NCBI GenBank assembly: GCA_023423995.1
Contig: JAFAEL010000068.1
Location: forward strand, 1 to 13,570
Length of the DNA stretch: 13,570 nt
Source: Pseudomonadota bacterium
GTDB lineage: Bacteria > Pseudomonadota > Alphaproteobacteria > Rhizobiales > Beijerinckiaceae
Direction of reading: 5' to 3'
Below the pieces are notes generated by a model, which did no database searches, was not told the DNA's origin, and saw nothing but the letters and a program-made list of their open reading frames with translations. Below, in pieces: positions 12,152 through 13,570 of this stretch; position 1 is the stretch's first letter; each line of letters starts with the position of its first letter. The position numbers and the translations under genes are program-made.

Positions 12152-13096
12152 TCAGCGCTGCCCCTTAACGTAAGGGATCATCAGGGCCTTCGGGTAATCG
12201 GCGCGGCGGGCCACCAGGCAGAGTGCCGCGATGGAGAGCAGGTAGGGCAGCATCAGGAAGACCTGGCTCGGCACGGCGCCGGCCACCTCGTGCTGCAGCC
12301 GGAGTTGGAAGGCGTCGAAGGCGCCGAACAGGATCGCGCCGAGGAGCGCCTTGCCGGGGCGCCAGGAGGCGAAGACCGTAAGGGCGATGCAGATCCAGCC
12401 GCGGCCGCCGGTCATCTCGAAGAAGAAGGCGTTGAAGGCCGACATGGTCAGGAAGGCGCCGCCCAGCGCCATGATGGCCGAGCCCGCCACGACGGCGCCG
12501 ATCCGCACGAGGTGGACGTCCAGGCCTTGCGCCTCGACGGCGGCCGGGTTCTCGCCCGCGGCCCGGATCGCGAGGCCGAGCGGCGTCCGGTAGAGCACGA
12601 AGGCGACGAGAGCGAAGAGGGCGAGCGCGAGGAAGGTGAGGGCCGTCTGGCCGAAGAGGGCCTGCCCGATGAAGGGCAGGTCGGACAGGACGGGAACACG
12701 CACGGGCCCGAAGGGCTGGATGCGCGGCGGCGTCGAGGCTGTCGGCAGGACAACGCGGTAGGTGAAATAGGCGAGGCTCGTCGCAAGCAGGGTGACGCCG
12801 ATGCCCGTCACGTGCTGCGACAGCCCGAGCGGCACCGTCAGCAGCGCGAGCACGAGGCCGAACAGCGCTCCGGTGAGCGCCGCGATCAGCACCCCCGTCC
12901 AGAGATCGGTCCCCAGATGCACGGCGAGCCAGCCCGCCATGGCGCCGGCCGTGAAGATGCCCTCGATGCCGAGATTGAGCACGCCGGCGCGTTCGCAGAT
13001 CAGCGCGCCGAGCACGCCGAACATCAGCGGCGTCGCGATTCGGATCGCCGCGGCCCAGAAGCTCGCGGAAGCGAGGATGTCGAGGATCGCGCTCAC
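12152..13096 (-). CDS. BMP-type ABC transporter permease (nucleoside/base uptake), second subunit
   Basis: Inner-membrane permease of the branched-chain-type (BPD_transp_2) family, 314 residues with roughly 8-10 hydrophobic segments. It resembles the shorter permease of BMP-family nucleoside importers (NupQ, BmpB, RnsD type). Diagnostic stretches are ERAGVLNLGIEGIFTAGAM (35-53) and the cytoplasmic coupling region TPLGLAIRAAGENPAAVEAQ (171-190), followed by GGRGWICIALTVFASWRPG (230-248). I chose the GTG at 13094-13096, which overlaps the stop of the preceding permease (GTGA) and gives MSAILDILAS; a GTG at 13108 is less likely. The end of the gene holds a CCCTTA/TAAGGG hairpin (12162-12176). 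The likely substrate is a nucleoside or purine/pyrimidine base, supported by codA nearby. Confidence 0.92.
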   Translation of the reverse strand: MSAILDILASASFWAAAIRIATPLMFGVLGALICERAGVLNLGIEGIFTAGAMAGWLAVHLGTDLWTGVLIAALTGALFGLVLALLTVPLGLSQHVTGIGVTLLATSLAYFTYRVVLPTASTPPRIQPFGPVRVPVLSDLPFIGQALFGQTALTFLALALFALVAFVLYRTPLGLAIRAAGENPAAVEAQGLDVHLVRIGAVVAGSAIMALGGAFLTMSAFNAFFFEMTGGRGWICIALTVFASWRPGKALLGAILFGAFDAFQLRLQHEVAGAVPSQVFLMLPYLLSIAALCLVARRADYPKALMIPYVKGQR

Positions 13097-13570
13097 GCCC
13101 GCTCCCACCTGATTTTGAAGCGGACGAAGAGGCCGGCCACGAGCACGCAGATCAGCGCCAGCGCAACGATCAGGTCGGCGATGTAGCTCGAGACCCCATA
13201 GGTGCGGCTCATCGTGTCGGCGCCGACAAAGACGCCAGCGACGAGAAGCGCGGCCGGGATGACGGCGAGTGGCTGCAGCCCCGCGACCATGGCGACCACG
13301 ATCCCGGCATAGCCGAAGCCGCGGGACAGATCGGCCGTGAGATTGCCTTTCAGGCCCGCCACCTCGGAGGCACCGGCGAGCCCGGCAACGGCGCCGGACA
13401 ACGCGCCGACGATCAGCAGGGTCGGGAGCACGCGGATGCCCGCATAGGCGGCCGCTGCGGCATTCTCGCCGACGGCCCTGATCCGCAGCCCGAGCACGGT
13501 CCGCGACATGAGGATATGCGCCAGGACGCAGAGGGCGAGCCCGATCGGCAGGCCGGCATGGAGCCGCATA
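13093..13570 (-). CDS. BMP-type ABC transporter permease, first subunit (5' part outside window)
   Basis: C-terminal 158 residues or so of an ABC permease paired with the next gene, similar to the longer permease of nucleoside importers (NupP, BmpC, RnsC type). It shows the coupling region VLGLRIRAVGENAAAAAYAG (approximately 25-44 of the visible part), then GALSGAVAGLAGASEV, GFGYAGIVVAMVAGLQPL and two more hydrophobic segments, ending RFKIRWERA. The reading frame is still open at the right edge, so the start, and presumably the ATP-binding and substrate-binding genes, lie beyond it. Its TGA overlaps the GTG of the second permease, indicating coupled synthesis of the two subunits in equal amounts. 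Confidence 0.92.
   Translation of the reverse strand, partial: MRLHAGLPIGLALCVLAHILMSRTVLGLRIRAVGENAAAAAYAGIRVLPTLLIVGALSGAVAGLAGASEVAGLKGNLTADLSRGFGYAGIVVAMVAGLQPLAVIPAALLVAGVFVGADTMSRTYGVSSYIADLIVALALICVLVAGLFVRFKIRWERA

Noticed and set aside
12290..13186. 298-codon plus-strand frame antisense to the permease genes
   Set aside because: Extremely charged Glu/Arg/Gly product, typical of the complement of a hydrophobic membrane-protein gene.
1..13570. CRISPR arrays, tRNA/rRNA genes, IS elements, attachment sites
   Set aside because: I saw no spaced direct repeats of CRISPR type, no tRNA or rRNA sequence that I recognise, and no transposase or integrase frame.

Overview
The window is high-GC, tightly packed chromosomal DNA. 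The gene content points to an alphaproteobacterium of the Hyphomicrobiales (Methylobacteriaceae-like is a guess): an NDUFAF5-type methyltransferase divergent from comF, a membrane-anchored alanine/proline-rich protein with a conserved C-terminal tail domain, and a CodA with a cysteine beside the catalytic aspartate. I see no rRNA, tRNA, insertion sequence, prophage or CRISPR.

Layout. (1) At 1-428 (minus) lies comF, cut by the left edge. It is divergent from a plus-strand operon at 505-2227: methyltransferase, DUF427 protein and hotdog thioesterase, closely spaced or overlapping. (2) Convergent to these is comM/yifB (2267-3805, minus). A 209-bp gap follows, with a candidate comM promoter and a perfect 16-bp palindrome. 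(3) A minus-strand unit at 4015-5678 runs brnT (amber-interrupted), brnA, maa-type acetyltransferase, His-rich cupin. (4) A plus-strand pair holds glutamine-dependent NAD synthetase nadE and an isochorismatase-family hydrolase (5814-8507). (5) A membrane-anchored protein of unknown function (8517-9548, minus) is divergent from a Mut7-C/PIN-like protein (9666-10139, plus). (6) A minus-strand nucleobase block holds two BMP-type ABC permeases (12152-13570, the first cut by the right edge), a Phd/YefM-PIN toxin-antitoxin pair (11413-12095) and cytosine deaminase codA (10136-11416).

How it fits together. The permeases and codA look like an uptake-and-salvage unit (import of a nucleoside or base, then deamination), with vapBC sitting between the transporter and the enzyme. 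NadE makes NAD from deamido-NAD; the neighbouring hydrolase lacks the metal-site signature of nicotinamidase, so its role is open.

Most notable: the brnT toxin frame carries an in-frame TAG at codon 12, where family members, as I recall them, have tryptophan, while brnA looks intact. Both toxin-antitoxin loci run into a following metabolic gene through a 4-base ATGA overlap. Several gene 3' ends carry perfect inverted repeats, one of which contains both stop codons of a convergent pair. I found no convincing entirely new multi-gene system; the broken TA module and the TA-enzyme coupling are the points best worth checking.
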